NCBI RefSeq assembly: GCF_029868385.1
Contig: NZ_JARWNX010000061.1
Location: 211,816 to 275,815 of the forward strand
DNA: 64,000 nt
DNA from: Nocardia cyriacigeorgica
GTDB lineage: Bacteria; Actinomycetota; Actinomycetes; Mycobacteriales; Mycobacteriaceae
Direction of reading: 5' to 3'
Below are positions 27,777 through 36,991 of this stretch, piece after piece (position 1 is the first letter of the stretch; every line of letters starts with the position of its first letter). Position numbers and translations under genes: made by a program. The notes beneath the pieces were generated by a model. That model worked only from the letters and a program-made list of their open reading frames with translations, did not search any database and was not told where the DNA came from.

Positions 27777-29243
27777 TCACCGCCGAGCGACGACGCGAAT
27801 CGTGTCCAACGACGCATCGGCGGCGTCGGGCACATTCATGCCCGCCGCGAGCCCGGAGCGCAGGTACTCGAGCACCGCGTCGTCGAGCAGCTCTCCAGGC
27901 ACCACCACCGGAATTCCCGGCGGATACGGGGTGAGCTGTTCGGCGGCGATCCTGCCCGCCGCCTCGGCGACGGGCACCGATTCCAGCGGACCGAAGAACG
28001 CGTCGCGCGGCAGCATGACCGACTCCAGTTGGATCTGCTCGGGCGAGGGCAGGCGTATCGATGGCGGCGTGGCAGCGGGATCGATCTGCGCGCGCCACGC
28101 CGTCACGGCTTCGACCAGCGTGTCGATGCTCGCGTCGTCATCGGCGATGGACAGCGTCGCAAGGATTCTGCGGTGATCGCTGAGACCGAGATCGAGCCGA
28201 CGATGTTCGCGCAGCCAGTCCGCGGCCTGATAGCCGGTGGCTCCGGTGCCTTCGATATCCATCAGCACCTGCATCCGGTCGAGATCATGGGAGGCCTGCG
28301 CGCCGAGCAGCACATCTTCGAGCACATCGACGCCGGGAATCCGATCCAGCTCACGACGGGCGCGTTGGGCGGTGCGCAGCGCGGCGCCGAGCAGTTCGTG
28401 TCCGTGCTGCACCATCTGCCTGCGCCAACCGTCCAACGCCGAATAGATCAGCACGTTGGGGCTCGTGGTCATCAGCAGGTCCGCGCAGGCGCTCAGCAGT
28501 GACCGGTCGATCAGGTCGCCTTGCACGTGGAACACCGAGCCCTGTTCGAAGCCAGCGCCCATCTTGTGCACACTCACCACGCACACATCGGCTCCGACAT
28601 CCATCGCCCAGGTGGGCAGCTCGGGATGGAACGGCAGATGCGCGCCCCACGCCTCGTCCACGATGAGCGGTTTGCCACGTTCATGACAGACCTCGACGAT
28701 CCCGGCCAGATCGGCGCAGGTGCCGTAGGGACTCGGGCTGACCACGAGCGCGCCCGCCGCATCGGGATGGCGGTCCCACACGTCGCGGACCTGCTGCGGC
28801 GACGGCGGATGCGAGATATGCCGCTCGGCGTCCCAGCGGGGCGTGATCCAGCGTGGCTGCACACCGGAGAACACCAGACCCGCCACGATCGATTTGTGGC
28901 TGTCCCTCGCGACCAGCAGCCCACCGTCCTTGCCGCCCGCCACAGCCATCATCGCCGCTTTCACCGACAGGGAGCTGCCGCAGGTGGAGAAGAACGTGGT
29001 CTCGGCGCCGACCGCGTCGGCCATCAGGGCTTCGGCGTCGGCGAGATAGCCGCCGCGCATGAGCCGGTCGTCGAGACCGGGTCCGGCGAGGACGTCGGAG
29101 CCGAAGGCATCGGCGCCGATGATCGCGGCCACCCGCTCATCGACCCCGCGGCCTTGCCGATGGGCCGGTGGGGTGTATCCGTATCTGCCCACGCGCCGGT
29201 AGTCGGCCAGCGCATCGAGCAGCGGCGCTCGCGCATGGTCCAT
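27777..29243 (-). CDS. Orn/Lys/Arg decarboxylase, fold-type I PLP enzyme
   Basis: About 488 residues, similar in size to the Bacillus SpeA/YaaO group, smaller than E. coli inducible decarboxylases. The PLP lysine is in VVSVHKMGAGFEQGS. Other motifs are STCGSSLSVKAAM, RDSHKSIVAGL, PSPYGTCADL, IVDEAWGAHLPFHPELP and the C-terminal TPYPPGIPVVVPGE, all diagnostic. It removes CO2 from arginine, lysine or ornithine; which one is not clear. The start is ATG 29243 (MDHARAPLLDAL); longer in-frame extensions overlap the divergent gene and are rejected. Divergent from the carboxylate-amine ligase with 73 bp between starts. Confidence 0.9.
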   Translation of the reverse strand: MDHARAPLLDALADYRRVGRYGYTPPAHRQGRGVDERVAAIIGADAFGSDVLAGPGLDDRLMRGGYLADAEALMADAVGAETTFFSTCGSSLSVKAAMMAVAGGKDGGLLVARDSHKSIVAGLVFSGVQPRWITPRWDAERHISHPPSPQQVRDVWDRHPDAAGALVVSPSPYGTCADLAGIVEVCHERGKPLIVDEAWGAHLPFHPELPTWAMDVGADVCVVSVHKMGAGFEQGSVFHVQGDLIDRSLLSACADLLMTTSPNVLIYSALDGWRRQMVQHGHELLGAALRTAQRARRELDRIPGVDVLEDVLLGAQASHDLDRMQVLMDIEGTGATGYQAADWLREHRRLDLGLSDHRRILATLSIADDDASIDTLVEAVTAWRAQIDPAATPPSIRLPSPEQIQLESVMLPRDAFFGPLESVPVAEAAGRIAAEQLTPYPPGIPVVVPGELLDDAVLEYLRSGLAAGMNVPDAADASLDTIRVVARR

Positions 29244-29316
29244 GCTCGCAGTCCTACCCGATCGGGCCGGAAATATGTCGACCCCACGCCCGGCGGTGAC
29301 GAGTAGCCTACGAGGA

Positions 29317-30420
29317 ATGGACCCGGCCTCGTCGACAGTCGGCGTTGAAGAGGAATTCCTCCTCGTTGACCCGGACAGCGGTGCGCCCGCGGCGAAGAAT
29401 GTCGAGGTGGCCCGGTCGGCGAAGGATATCGGCATCGATCTGCAACTCGAATTGACCCGATGCCAGGTGGAGACCAGTACCGGCGTGCACACCGACACCG
29501 CCGAACTGCTCACCGAATTGCGCGAATTGCGTAGCGGCGTCGCCGATTGCGCCCGTGCGCACAACACCCGCCTGCTCGCGGTGGCGATTCCACCGACGGT
29601 GCCCGAGCAGTTCCCGATCACCGACACCCCGCGCTATCAGCGCATCGCCCGCGGTTTCGGCATGATCGCGCACGAACAGGGATTGTGCGGATGCCATATC
29701 CACGTGGGCATTCCCGATCGGGAGACGGCGGTGCAGATCAGCAATTGCTTGCGGCCGTCGTTACCGGTATTCCTCGCACTCACCGCCAATTCCTCGATCT
29801 ACCGTGGTGCCGAAACCGGTTACGCCAGTTGGCGCAGTGTGCTGTGGCGGCGTTGGCCCAGTGCGGGCCCGCCGCCGTACTTCGCCGACGCCGGGGCCTA
29901 CGACGCGATGGTGGAGATGATGTTGTCCAGCGGCAGCATTCTGGACAAGAAGATGGTCTATTGGGATATCCGGCCCTCGATCACCTTCCCCACGATCGAG
30001 ATCCGAGTCAGCGATGTGCCCGCGACGGTCCGGGAGACGGCGCTGCTCGCCACCCTCGTCCGGGCCACCGTGCTGACCGTGCGCGCCGAACTCGACCGCG
30101 GCGCCGCCGCACCGATGGTGTCGGCGGAGGTGTTGCGAACCGCGTACTGGAAGGCGGCCCGCTCCGGCCTCGACGGTGACGGCGTCGATGCGGTCGACGG
30201 CCGGATCGCCCCCATGCGCGTATTGCTGGCCGAACTGCTCGACCGGATCTCCCCGGCGCTCGCGGCGCTCGAGGCCGAAGACTTCGTCGGCGAGACGATC
30301 GCCGCGGTACTCGACGGCGGGAACGGCGCCCGTCGACAATGCGACGCTTTCCGTGCACGCCACGAGATCAGCGATGTGCTCGCGGTATTGCGGGATGCCA
30401 CGCTGGAAGGTTGCGTGTAA
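29317..30420 (+). CDS. YbdK-type carboxylate-amine ligase (GCS2 family)
   Basis: A 367-residue ATP-dependent ligase of the glutamate-cysteine ligase 2 family. The opening VGVEEEFLLVDP, then QVETSTGVHTD, GCHIHVGIPD, SGSILDKKMVYWDIRPS and TIEIRVSDVPATV are the family hallmarks (ATP and metal sites). YbdK proteins have weak glutamate-cysteine ligase activity in vitro. Actinobacteria use mycothiol rather than glutathione, so another product, perhaps a polyamine or amino-acid conjugate, is possible. ATG 29317 is the first start past the divergent decarboxylase start; GAGGA directly adjoins it, so the ribosome site is poorly spaced. Confidence 0.87.
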   Translation: MDPASSTVGVEEEFLLVDPDSGAPAAKNVEVARSAKDIGIDLQLELTRCQVETSTGVHTDTAELLTELRELRSGVADCARAHNTRLLAVAIPPTVPEQFPITDTPRYQRIARGFGMIAHEQGLCGCHIHVGIPDRETAVQISNCLRPSLPVFLALTANSSIYRGAETGYASWRSVLWRRWPSAGPPPYFADAGAYDAMVEMMLSSGSILDKKMVYWDIRPSITFPTIEIRVSDVPATVRETALLATLVRATVLTVRAELDRGAAAPMVSAEVLRTAYWKAARSGLDGDGVDAVDGRIAPMRVLLAELLDRISPALAALEAEDFVGETIAAVLDGGNGARRQCDAFRARHEISDVLAVLRDATLEGCV

Positions 30421-30447
30421 GCAGTCCTACATCCGAAGGTGCACTGC

Positions 30448-32133
30448 TCAGAGCAGGATTCGACGTGCCCTGGCCCGCGCGTCGTCCGGGTCTGTGGCGG
30501 CGAGCACCGCCGCGGCGGCCGCTTCGCAGTCGGCCAGGGTGACCGCCGACAGCTGGGCGCCGACCCCGGCGACGGCGGGGGCGGCGGCCGACAGCGAGGT
30601 GACGCCGAGCCCGGTCAGCACACAGGCCAGCAGCGGGTCGGCGGCGGCCTCACCACAGACGCCGACCGGTTTTCCGGCCCGGCGGCCCGCGGCGGCGGTA
30701 CCGGCCACGAGGGTCAGCACCGCGGGCTGCCACGGGTCGGTCAGCGCGGCCAGATCGGGTGACATCCGATCGGCCGCCATCGTGTACTGGGCGAGATCAT
30801 TGGTGCCGATCGAGACGAAATCGACCTCGGCCAGGATCGCCTCGGCCAGCAATGCGGCGGCGGGCACCTCGATCATCACCCCGGCGACCAGCCCTCTGGC
30901 CCGGACCCGCGTCGCGAACGAACGCGCTTCGCCGACCGTCGCGATCATCGGCGCCATCACCATCGGCGGGAGGTCGCGTCCCTCCGCCGCTGCGGCGACG
31001 GCATCGAGTTGACGCTCGAGTATGCCGCCGTCGCGGGCGGCGATCCGGATACCGCGGACGCCGAGTGCCGGATTGGCCTCCTCGGGGTGGTCGGCGAAGC
31101 GCAGCGGCTTGTCCGAACCCGCGTCCAAGGTCCGCAGCACCACTTTCGCGGTGGGAAAGGCGTCGAGCACATCCCGGTAGATGCGGGCCTGCTCCGGTAC
31201 CGACGGTTCGGTATCGCGGTCCAGGAAGCACAGTTCGGTACGGAACAGTCCGATGCCCTCGGCGGGGGTGGCCGCCGCGGCGCGCGCACCGGCGCCGTCC
31301 TGCACATTGGCGAGGACCGCGACACGGTGACCGTCGGCGGTGGCGCCGGGACCGGTCCAGCTCGCATTCCTGGCCACGGTGGCGCGGTAGCTCGCGACGG
31401 CGGCTTCGGCCACGGCCGAGTCGGCACCGACGGTTACCGTGCCCGCCGCACCGTCCATCAACAGATCCGCCCCGACGGGGACGTCATCGAGACCCGATAC
31501 CGCGACGACGCAGGGAATACCGAGTTGACGGGCGATGATGGCGGTATGGCTGGTGGCGCCGCCGAGCGAGGTCGCCAGCCCGACGATGCGGGTGGGGTCG
31601 AGGCCCGCGGTATCGGCCGGAGCCAGATCACGGGCGATCAGCACGGACGGCCGTTCGGGGGCCGGCACACCGGGTTCGGGCAGTCCGAGCACTTCGGCCA
31701 CCACTCGGTCACACACATCGCGCAGATCGGTCACCCGTTCGGCCATCAGCCCGCCGAGCTTGCCGAACATCTCGGCGAACTGCTCGGTGGCCGCCGTCGC
31801 GGCCGCGGGTGCGGCCGCACCGGTCGCGATCAGCTTCTCGGCCGCGGCGAGCCAGCCGCGATCGGCGGCCATAGCCGCATTGGCCGACAGCACCTCGGCG
31901 GCAGCACCCGTCGACGCGTCGGCGCGCGAGCGCAGCCGGGCCGCGACGGTTTCGGCGGCGGCCCGCAGGGCGGCGAGTTCGGAGGCCCGATCGGACTCCG
32001 CAACCGTGTCTGTTCGGACATCGATCCGCACCCTCGGGTTCGGTCGAATAGCAGGCGCGGCGGCGACTCCCGGCACCGCAGGGGTTCCGCGCAAAACCAA
32101 TTCAACGGCCTCTACCTGCTGTGATCGGCTCAT
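30448..32133 (-). CDS. ptsI: PTS enzyme I (phosphoenolpyruvate-protein phosphotransferase)
   Basis: First protein of the sugar PTS, moving phosphate from phosphoenolpyruvate to HPr. Order: N-terminal HPr-binding and His domain with the phosphohistidine motif GGATSHTAIIARQLGIP, then the PEP-binding barrel with GIGLFRTELCFLD, RTLDAGSDKPL, GVRGIRIA, GVMIEVPAAALLA, DFVSIGTNDLAQY and the catalytic Cys in VGVCGEAAADP. The 561-residue length is standard. ATG 32133 with AAGGAGA upstream. Divergent from deoR-fruK-fruA-ptsH; together they form a complete fructose PTS. Confidence 0.95.
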   Translation of the reverse strand: MSRSQQVEAVELVLRGTPAVPGVAAAPAIRPNPRVRIDVRTDTVAESDRASELAALRAAAETVAARLRSRADASTGAAAEVLSANAAMAADRGWLAAAEKLIATGAAAPAAATAATEQFAEMFGKLGGLMAERVTDLRDVCDRVVAEVLGLPEPGVPAPERPSVLIARDLAPADTAGLDPTRIVGLATSLGGATSHTAIIARQLGIPCVVAVSGLDDVPVGADLLMDGAAGTVTVGADSAVAEAAVASYRATVARNASWTGPGATADGHRVAVLANVQDGAGARAAAATPAEGIGLFRTELCFLDRDTEPSVPEQARIYRDVLDAFPTAKVVLRTLDAGSDKPLRFADHPEEANPALGVRGIRIAARDGGILERQLDAVAAAAEGRDLPPMVMAPMIATVGEARSFATRVRARGLVAGVMIEVPAAALLAEAILAEVDFVSIGTNDLAQYTMAADRMSPDLAALTDPWQPAVLTLVAGTAAAGRRAGKPVGVCGEAAADPLLACVLTGLGVTSLSAAAPAVAGVGAQLSAVTLADCEAAAAAVLAATDPDDARARARRILL

Positions 32134-32171
32134 TTGCGGTCTCCTTCGCACCGAAGTCGGACTGTGTTGTT

Positions 32172-32195
32172 CATATCAACGCCTGAGTTGATGTG
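32172..32195. promoter_or_regulatory. inverted-repeat operator between ptsI and deoR
   Basis: CATATCAAC (32172-32180) and GTTGATGTG (32187-32195) match in eight of nine positions around a 6-base spacer. It lies 39 bp upstream of ptsI and 82 bp before deoR. Binding by the adjacent DeoR-family regulator is the simplest reading. Further ACCAACA/ACAACAT direct repeats at 32244-32260 may be accessory sites. Confidence 0.6.
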
Positions 32196-32215
32196 ATCCA
32201 GACTACTCCAAACCA

Positions 32216-32245
32216 TTGACAAAGCAACAGACTCAGACGTAAAAC
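32216..32245 (+). promoter_or_regulatory. probable sigma-70 promoter of the fruit-sugar operon
   Basis: TTGACA (32216-32221) is a perfect -35. A weak -10, TAAAAC (32240-32245), follows at spacing 18, overlapping the ACAACAT repeats. The deoR start is 32 bp downstream of it, behind AGGAGGGA. Confidence 0.55.
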
Positions 32246-32277
32246 AACATAAACCAACATTTGCAGGAGGGATCGGG

Positions 32278-33045
32278 ATGTACGCAGAGGAGCGGCAGCA
32301 GGCCATCGCCACCCTGGTCGGGCAGCGCGGTCGCGTATCGGTGACCGATCTGTCCGAGCAGTACGGCGTCACCAGCGAAACCGTCCGCCGCGATCTCGCG
32401 GTGCTCGATCGCATGGGTCTGGTGCGCCGGGTCCACGGCGGCGCGGTACCGGCCGCCGCCCTCACCGCGATCGAACTCGGCACCTCCGAACGCGAAGGCG
32501 CGCGCACCGCCGAGAAGGAGCGCATCGCCAAGGCCGCCGTGGAATTCCTGCCACCCACCGGCGGCAGCGTGCTCTTCGACGCGGGCACCACCACCGCGCG
32601 GGTCGCCGCTCTGCTGCCGACCGACCGCGAACTGGTCGGTGTCACGAACTCGTTGCCGGTGGCGACGCGACTCAGCGCGCACGCCGGGGTGCAGCTGCAT
32701 CTGCTCGGCGGGCGCGTGCGTGGGGTCACCCAGGCCGCTGTCGGCGCCGACACGCTGCGCGTACTCGCCGGATTGCGCGTCGATACCGCGTTCATCGGCA
32801 CCAACGCCCTGACCCCGGTGCACGGGCTGTCCACCCCGGACGCGGACGAGGCGGCGGTGAAACGCGCCATGGTCGCCAGCGCGCACCGCGTCGTGGTCGT
32901 CGCCGATTCGTCCAAGATCGGCCGGGAGGATTTCGTTCGCTTCGCCGGAATCGATGAGATCGACGTACTGGTCACCGATTCCGGCATCCCCGCCTCGGTG
33001 CGGAACGAACTGAGCAACAGCGGCATCGAGGTGGTGGCGCCATGA
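32278..33045 (+). CDS. DeoR-family regulator of fructose uptake
   Basis: A 255-residue repressor. Winged helix at residues 18-55 (VSVTDLSEQYGVTSETVRRDL, RRVHGGAV) and a C-terminal sugar-phosphate sensor of the DeoR/GlpR type (LFDAGTTTARVAALL, GVTNSLPVATRL, DTAFIGTNAL, LSTPDADEAAVKRAM). In relatives the ligand is a phosphorylated fructose, relieving repression. ATG start after AGGAGGGA. It overlaps fruK by four bases, so the regulator and its target are one operon. FruR is a reasonable informal name. Confidence 0.9.
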   Translation: MYAEERQQAIATLVGQRGRVSVTDLSEQYGVTSETVRRDLAVLDRMGLVRRVHGGAVPAAALTAIELGTSEREGARTAEKERIAKAAVEFLPPTGGSVLFDAGTTTARVAALLPTDRELVGVTNSLPVATRLSAHAGVQLHLLGGRVRGVTQAAVGADTLRVLAGLRVDTAFIGTNALTPVHGLSTPDADEAAVKRAMVASAHRVVVVADSSKIGREDFVRFAGIDEIDVLVTDSGIPASVRNELSNSGIEVVAP

Positions 33046-33992
33046 TCGTCACGCTCACCGCGAACCCGAGTATCGACCGCACCGTCACCCTGGCCGAACC
33101 GCTGCTGCGCGGCGCGGTGCACCGGGCTTCCGGTGTCGCCACTCATCCGGGAGGTAAGGGCGTCAACGTCTCGCGGGTGGTCGCCGCCGCCGGTGTCGCC
33201 ACCGTCGCCGTACTGCCGGGCAATGCCGATGATCCGCTGCTGCGGGCGCTCACGGATGCGGGCATCGAGCATCGCAGCGTGCCGACCGCGGGTTCGGCGC
33301 GGATCAACCTCACTGTCGCCGAGACCGACGGCACCACGACCAAGATCAACGAGCCCGGCCATCCGCTCACCGCGGCCGCCCTCGAGGCGCTCACGGCCCT
33401 GCTCGGCGAGCTGGCCGTCGATGCCGAATGGGTGGTGCTGTCGGGCTCGCTGCCACCGGCGGTCCCCGCGGACTGGTACGTCGAACTGATCGAGCGGCTG
33501 CCGGGCACCCGGATCGCCGTGGACACCTCCGACGCGCCGCTGCTGGCACTCGCGGACCGAACATTCTCGGTGGCACCGCAATTGATCAAACCCAATACCG
33601 ACGAACTCGCTCAGCTGACCGGCACCGCCGCCGCCACACTGGAGGATCCCCTCGCTGCCGCGCGCGCCGCCGCCGGGCTCGTCGACCGCGGTTTCGGCGC
33701 CGTACTGGCGACCCTCGGCGCCGCGGGTGCGGTGCTCGTCACCCCGGACGGCGCATGGCATGCCACCGCACCCGTCATCCGCCCACGCAGCACGGTCGGC
33801 GCGGGCGATTCGGCGCTGGCCGGCTATCTGCTCGCCGATCTGTCCGGCGCCGACCCGGCCGACCGTTTACGCCACGCCGTCGCCTACGGCAGCGCCGCCG
33901 CCGCCCTGCCCGGCACCGGTCTACCCGGCCCCCATCACACCGACCCCGACGCCGTATCCGTCACGGCGCTGGACCTCCTCCCCCATTCCTGA
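33042..33992 (+). CDS. fruK: 1-phosphofructokinase
   Basis: PfkB-family sugar kinase of 316 residues converting fructose 1-phosphate to fructose 1,6-bisphosphate. Motifs: TANPSIDRTV, HPGGKGVNVSRVVAA, KPNTDELAQLTG, and the catalytic GAGDSALAGYL. Starts within the stop of the DeoR gene (ATGA) and is followed 14 bp later by the fructose permease gene. It completes the pathway PTS import, F1P, FBP. Confidence 0.94.
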   Translation: MIVTLTANPSIDRTVTLAEPLLRGAVHRASGVATHPGGKGVNVSRVVAAAGVATVAVLPGNADDPLLRALTDAGIEHRSVPTAGSARINLTVAETDGTTTKINEPGHPLTAAALEALTALLGELAVDAEWVVLSGSLPPAVPADWYVELIERLPGTRIAVDTSDAPLLALADRTFSVAPQLIKPNTDELAQLTGTAAATLEDPLAAARAAAGLVDRGFGAVLATLGAAGAVLVTPDGAWHATAPVIRPRSTVGAGDSALAGYLLADLSGADPADRLRHAVAYGSAAAALPGTGLPGPHHTDPDAVSVTALDLLPHS

Positions 33993-34005
33993 AGGACGCA
34001 TCGCG

Positions 34006-36426
34006 ATGGCCGATTCGATCATCACCCCCGAAACGATCAGTCTCGACGCCGATCTCGGCGCATCGAAGGACGCCGTGATCGCCGCCCTCGCACAACGACT
34101 CGTCGACGCCGGACGGGCCGAGGACGTGTCGGCGCTCACCGCGGCGGTCCTCGCCAGGGAGGCGCAGTCGGCGACCGGGCTGCCCGGTGGGCTCGCCATC
34201 CCACACTGCCGGGCCGCCACGATCACCGCGGCGTCGCTCGGTTTCGCACGGCTGGCGCCGAAGGTCGATTTCGGCGCACCCGATGGTCCCGCCGACCTCG
34301 TATTCCTCATCGCGGCACCGGAAGGCGCTGGCGCCGAACACATGAAGCTGCTGTCCAGCCTCGCACGAGCGCTGGTGAAACCGGAGTTCGTGGGCAGCCT
34401 GCGGGCGGCGCAAACCCCGGATGCGGTGGTGGCGCTGGTGGATTCGGTACTGACTCCTCCGGCGACGACAGGAGCGGCGGTATCTGGTGCCGGGGCAGCC
34501 TCGGCCGGGTCGGCGACCGCGACGTCCGGGCCGAGGGCCTCGGCGGCTTCGGTCGACGCACCGGGCGCTGCCGTGACATCGACCGGCGCGTCCGACGCTG
34601 CCCTGTCGTCACCCGGTACATCGGGCGCTACAGCGACGCCAACCAGCACATCCGGCGCGGCCGGTACATCGGGCGCTGTGGCGAGGTCAACCGACGCACC
34701 CGGCACTGTCGTGACATCGGGCGCCGCAGCGACTTCAGCAGCCGCAGCATCGATCCCGCCGCACTCAACCGCTACCTCGAACGATGCGGCATCCCCTGCT
34801 TCACGATCGGGTACGGCCGAGGGTCGCGGATCGGCAGGCGCTGCCGCGGGCACGATCACCGGCGCATCCGAGATGACATCGGGCACCGCAACCGATCCCG
34901 CCTCGAGCACCACGACATCGGAGGCCGTCGACCAGCCGACAACTCGGCAGGCCCCGTCCACCCGCACCGTGGTGGCGGTGACGGCCTGCCCCACCGGGAT
35001 CGCCCACACCTACATGGCCGCCGACGCGCTCGTCGCCGCTGGTGAGCGGGCGGGCGTTCGGGTCGAGGTGGAGACCCAGGGTTCCAGTGGTACCACTCCG
35101 CTGTCCGCCGCGATCATCGCGGCGGCCGACGCCGTCATCCTCGCCACCGATGTGGGTGTGAAGGGCCGGGAGCGGTTCGCGGATAAGCCGGTGATCGAAT
35201 CCGGGGTGAAGCGAGCGATCAACGAACCCGATGCGATGATCGCCGAGGCGCTGCGGGTGGCGCGCGATCCCGCCGCCGCACCGGCCCCCACCACGACGCC
35301 CGACGAACCGCCCGCCGCCGCGCTCGGCTGGGGCACCCGATTGCGCCAGATCCTGCTCACCGGCGTGAGCTACATGATCCCGTTCGTCGCGGCGGGCGGT
35401 CTGCTGATCGCGCTCGGATTCCTGGTCGGCGGCTACGAGATCGCCGACAATGCCCGCTCGATCGTGCTGGACAATTCTCTGACCTCGCTACCGCCGGGCG
35501 GGCTCGCCACCTACCTCGGCGCGGTGCTCTATCAGCTGGGTTCGCTCGCGTTCAGTTTTCTCGTCCCCGCCCTGGCCGGGTATATCGCCTTCGCGATGGC
35601 CGATCGGCCCGGTCTGGCACCGGGTTTCACCGCGGGTGCGGTGGCGGTGTTCGTCGGCGCCGGGTTCCTCGGTGGTCTCGTCGGCGGTCTGATCGCCGGG
35701 TTCGCCGCACTATGGGTGAGCCGGATTCCGGTGCCGCAGTGGGCGCGCGGGTTGATGCCGGTGGTGGTCATCCCGCTGTTCGCTTCGCTGATCGTCGGTG
35801 TACTCATGCTGACGGTGCTCGGCAAGCCCTTGGCCGTGGTCACCGAGAGCCTCACCGACTGGCTCAATGGGCTGTCGGGTACTTCGGCGGTCGCGCTCGG
35901 CATCATTCTCGGTCTGATGATGTGCTTCGACCTGGGCGGCCCGGTCAACAAGGCCGCCTATTCGTTCGCGGCGGCGGGCCTGTCGGTGAGCGATCCGGCA
36001 ACACTGAAGATCATGGCCGCCGTGATGGCCGCGGGCATGGTGCCGCCGCTGGCCATGGCCTTGGCCTCGACCGTACTGCGGCCGGGACTGTTCACCTCCG
36101 CCGAACGCGAGAACGGTAAGGCGGCCTGGTTGTTGGGCGCCTCGTTCATCTCCGAGGGCGCCATCCCGTTCGCCGCCGCCGATCCGCTGCGGGTGATCCC
36201 ATCGATGATGGCGGGTGGTGCCGTCACCGGCGCGCTGGTGATGGCCACGGGCGTGACGCTCAGCGCACCGCACGGCGGTATCTTCGTATTCTTCGCGGTC
36301 GGGCAGATCGTCTGGTATCTCATCGCGATCGCCGCGGGCACCGTCACCGCCGCGGTCTGCGTCACCGCTGCCAAGTCCTTCGGCCGGGCCCGCACCCGCA
36401 CCGACGCCGCGCTGGTCGCCGCCTGA
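34006..36426 (+). CDS. fruA: fructose PTS permease, fused IIA-IIB-IIC
   Basis: An 806-residue fused permease. IIA domain at residues 1-145 with phospho-His in GLAIPHCRAA. A long Ala/Thr/Ser/Gly low-complexity linker covers ~146-320. IIB follows with the phospho-Cys in VTACPTGIAHTYMAADAL, then IIC (~445-800) with the membrane segments starting LLTGVSYMIPFVAAGGLLIALGFL and the sugar-site segment FISEGAIPFAAADPLRV. ATG 34006 follows GAAGGA with the right spacing; earlier in-frame starts overlap fruK. It imports and phosphorylates fructose at C1. Confidence 0.95.
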   Translation: MADSIITPETISLDADLGASKDAVIAALAQRLVDAGRAEDVSALTAAVLAREAQSATGLPGGLAIPHCRAATITAASLGFARLAPKVDFGAPDGPADLVFLIAAPEGAGAEHMKLLSSLARALVKPEFVGSLRAAQTPDAVVALVDSVLTPPATTGAAVSGAGAASAGSATATSGPRASAASVDAPGAAVTSTGASDAALSSPGTSGATATPTSTSGAAGTSGAVARSTDAPGTVVTSGAAATSAAAASIPPHSTATSNDAASPASRSGTAEGRGSAGAAAGTITGASEMTSGTATDPASSTTTSEAVDQPTTRQAPSTRTVVAVTACPTGIAHTYMAADALVAAGERAGVRVEVETQGSSGTTPLSAAIIAAADAVILATDVGVKGRERFADKPVIESGVKRAINEPDAMIAEALRVARDPAAAPAPTTTPDEPPAAALGWGTRLRQILLTGVSYMIPFVAAGGLLIALGFLVGGYEIADNARSIVLDNSLTSLPPGGLATYLGAVLYQLGSLAFSFLVPALAGYIAFAMADRPGLAPGFTAGAVAVFVGAGFLGGLVGGLIAGFAALWVSRIPVPQWARGLMPVVVIPLFASLIVGVLMLTVLGKPLAVVTESLTDWLNGLSGTSAVALGIILGLMMCFDLGGPVNKAAYSFAAAGLSVSDPATLKIMAAVMAAGMVPPLAMALASTVLRPGLFTSAERENGKAAWLLGASFISEGAIPFAAADPLRVIPSMMAGGAVTGALVMATGVTLSAPHGGIFVFFAVGQIVWYLIAIAAGTVTAAVCVTAAKSFGRARTRTDAALVAA

Positions 36427-36489
36427 GGTGAGCGCGCAATTCGACCCACGCACAACAGCATCCGATATCCATCGAAACAAGGAGTAGCC

Positions 36490-36747
36490 ATGCCGAGCAC
36501 CACTGTCACCGTCGGTTCGTCGATCGGGCTGCATGCCCGCCCCGCCGCCCTCATCGCCGAAGCCGTCGGCGCCGCGGGCGTCCCCGTCACCTTGGCACTG
36601 CCCGGTGGTGAGCCCGTCGACGCGGGTTCGTCACTGATGATCATGGCCCTCGGCGCCACCTTCGGCACCGATGTCGTCGTCACCAGCGACGATCAGCCGA
36701 CCCTGGACAAGATCGCGGGTATGGTCGCCAGCGACCTCGACGCCTGA
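36490..36747 (+). CDS. ptsH: phosphocarrier protein HPr
   Basis: An 85-residue HPr that passes phosphate from enzyme I to IIA. Active-site His in IGLHARPAALI; the region equivalent to the regulatory Ser46 reads GSSLMIMALGA. AAGGAG precedes the ATG. Last gene of the operon, followed by a strong hairpin. Confidence 0.95.
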   Translation: MPSTTVTVGSSIGLHARPAALIAEAVGAAGVPVTLALPGGEPVDAGSSLMIMALGATFGTDVVVTSDDQPTLDKIAGMVASDLDA

Positions 36748-36907
36748 GGCCACGCCGTACCCGCGGAGCCGTGGCGGCTCGGTTCGGGCGCGTCACCTCG
36801 GTCGGTGGCGGCCCGGACCACGTCTACCAGCTCCGTTCGCCTCGGCATCGCCGGTCGGGGCGAGGTGCACCACGGACGCAGGTGGTCGCCCCGAGCAGCG
36901 CCGCAGC

Positions 36908-36951
36908 AGCATCCGTCGGCACCGCCGCTTCGATGGCGGTGCCGACGGATG
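36908..36951. terminator. 18-bp stem terminator between ptsH and der
   Basis: A perfect 18-bp inverted repeat (36908-36925 and 36934-36951; inner core CGGCACCGCC/GGCGGTGCCG) with an 8-base loop GCTTCGAT. It lies between convergent genes and can end both transcripts. No T-run, as usual in high-GC actinobacteria. Confidence 0.82.
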
Positions 36952-36991
36952 CGAACGCATCAGCCGGTCGGGCGACACCGTCGACCGTTTC

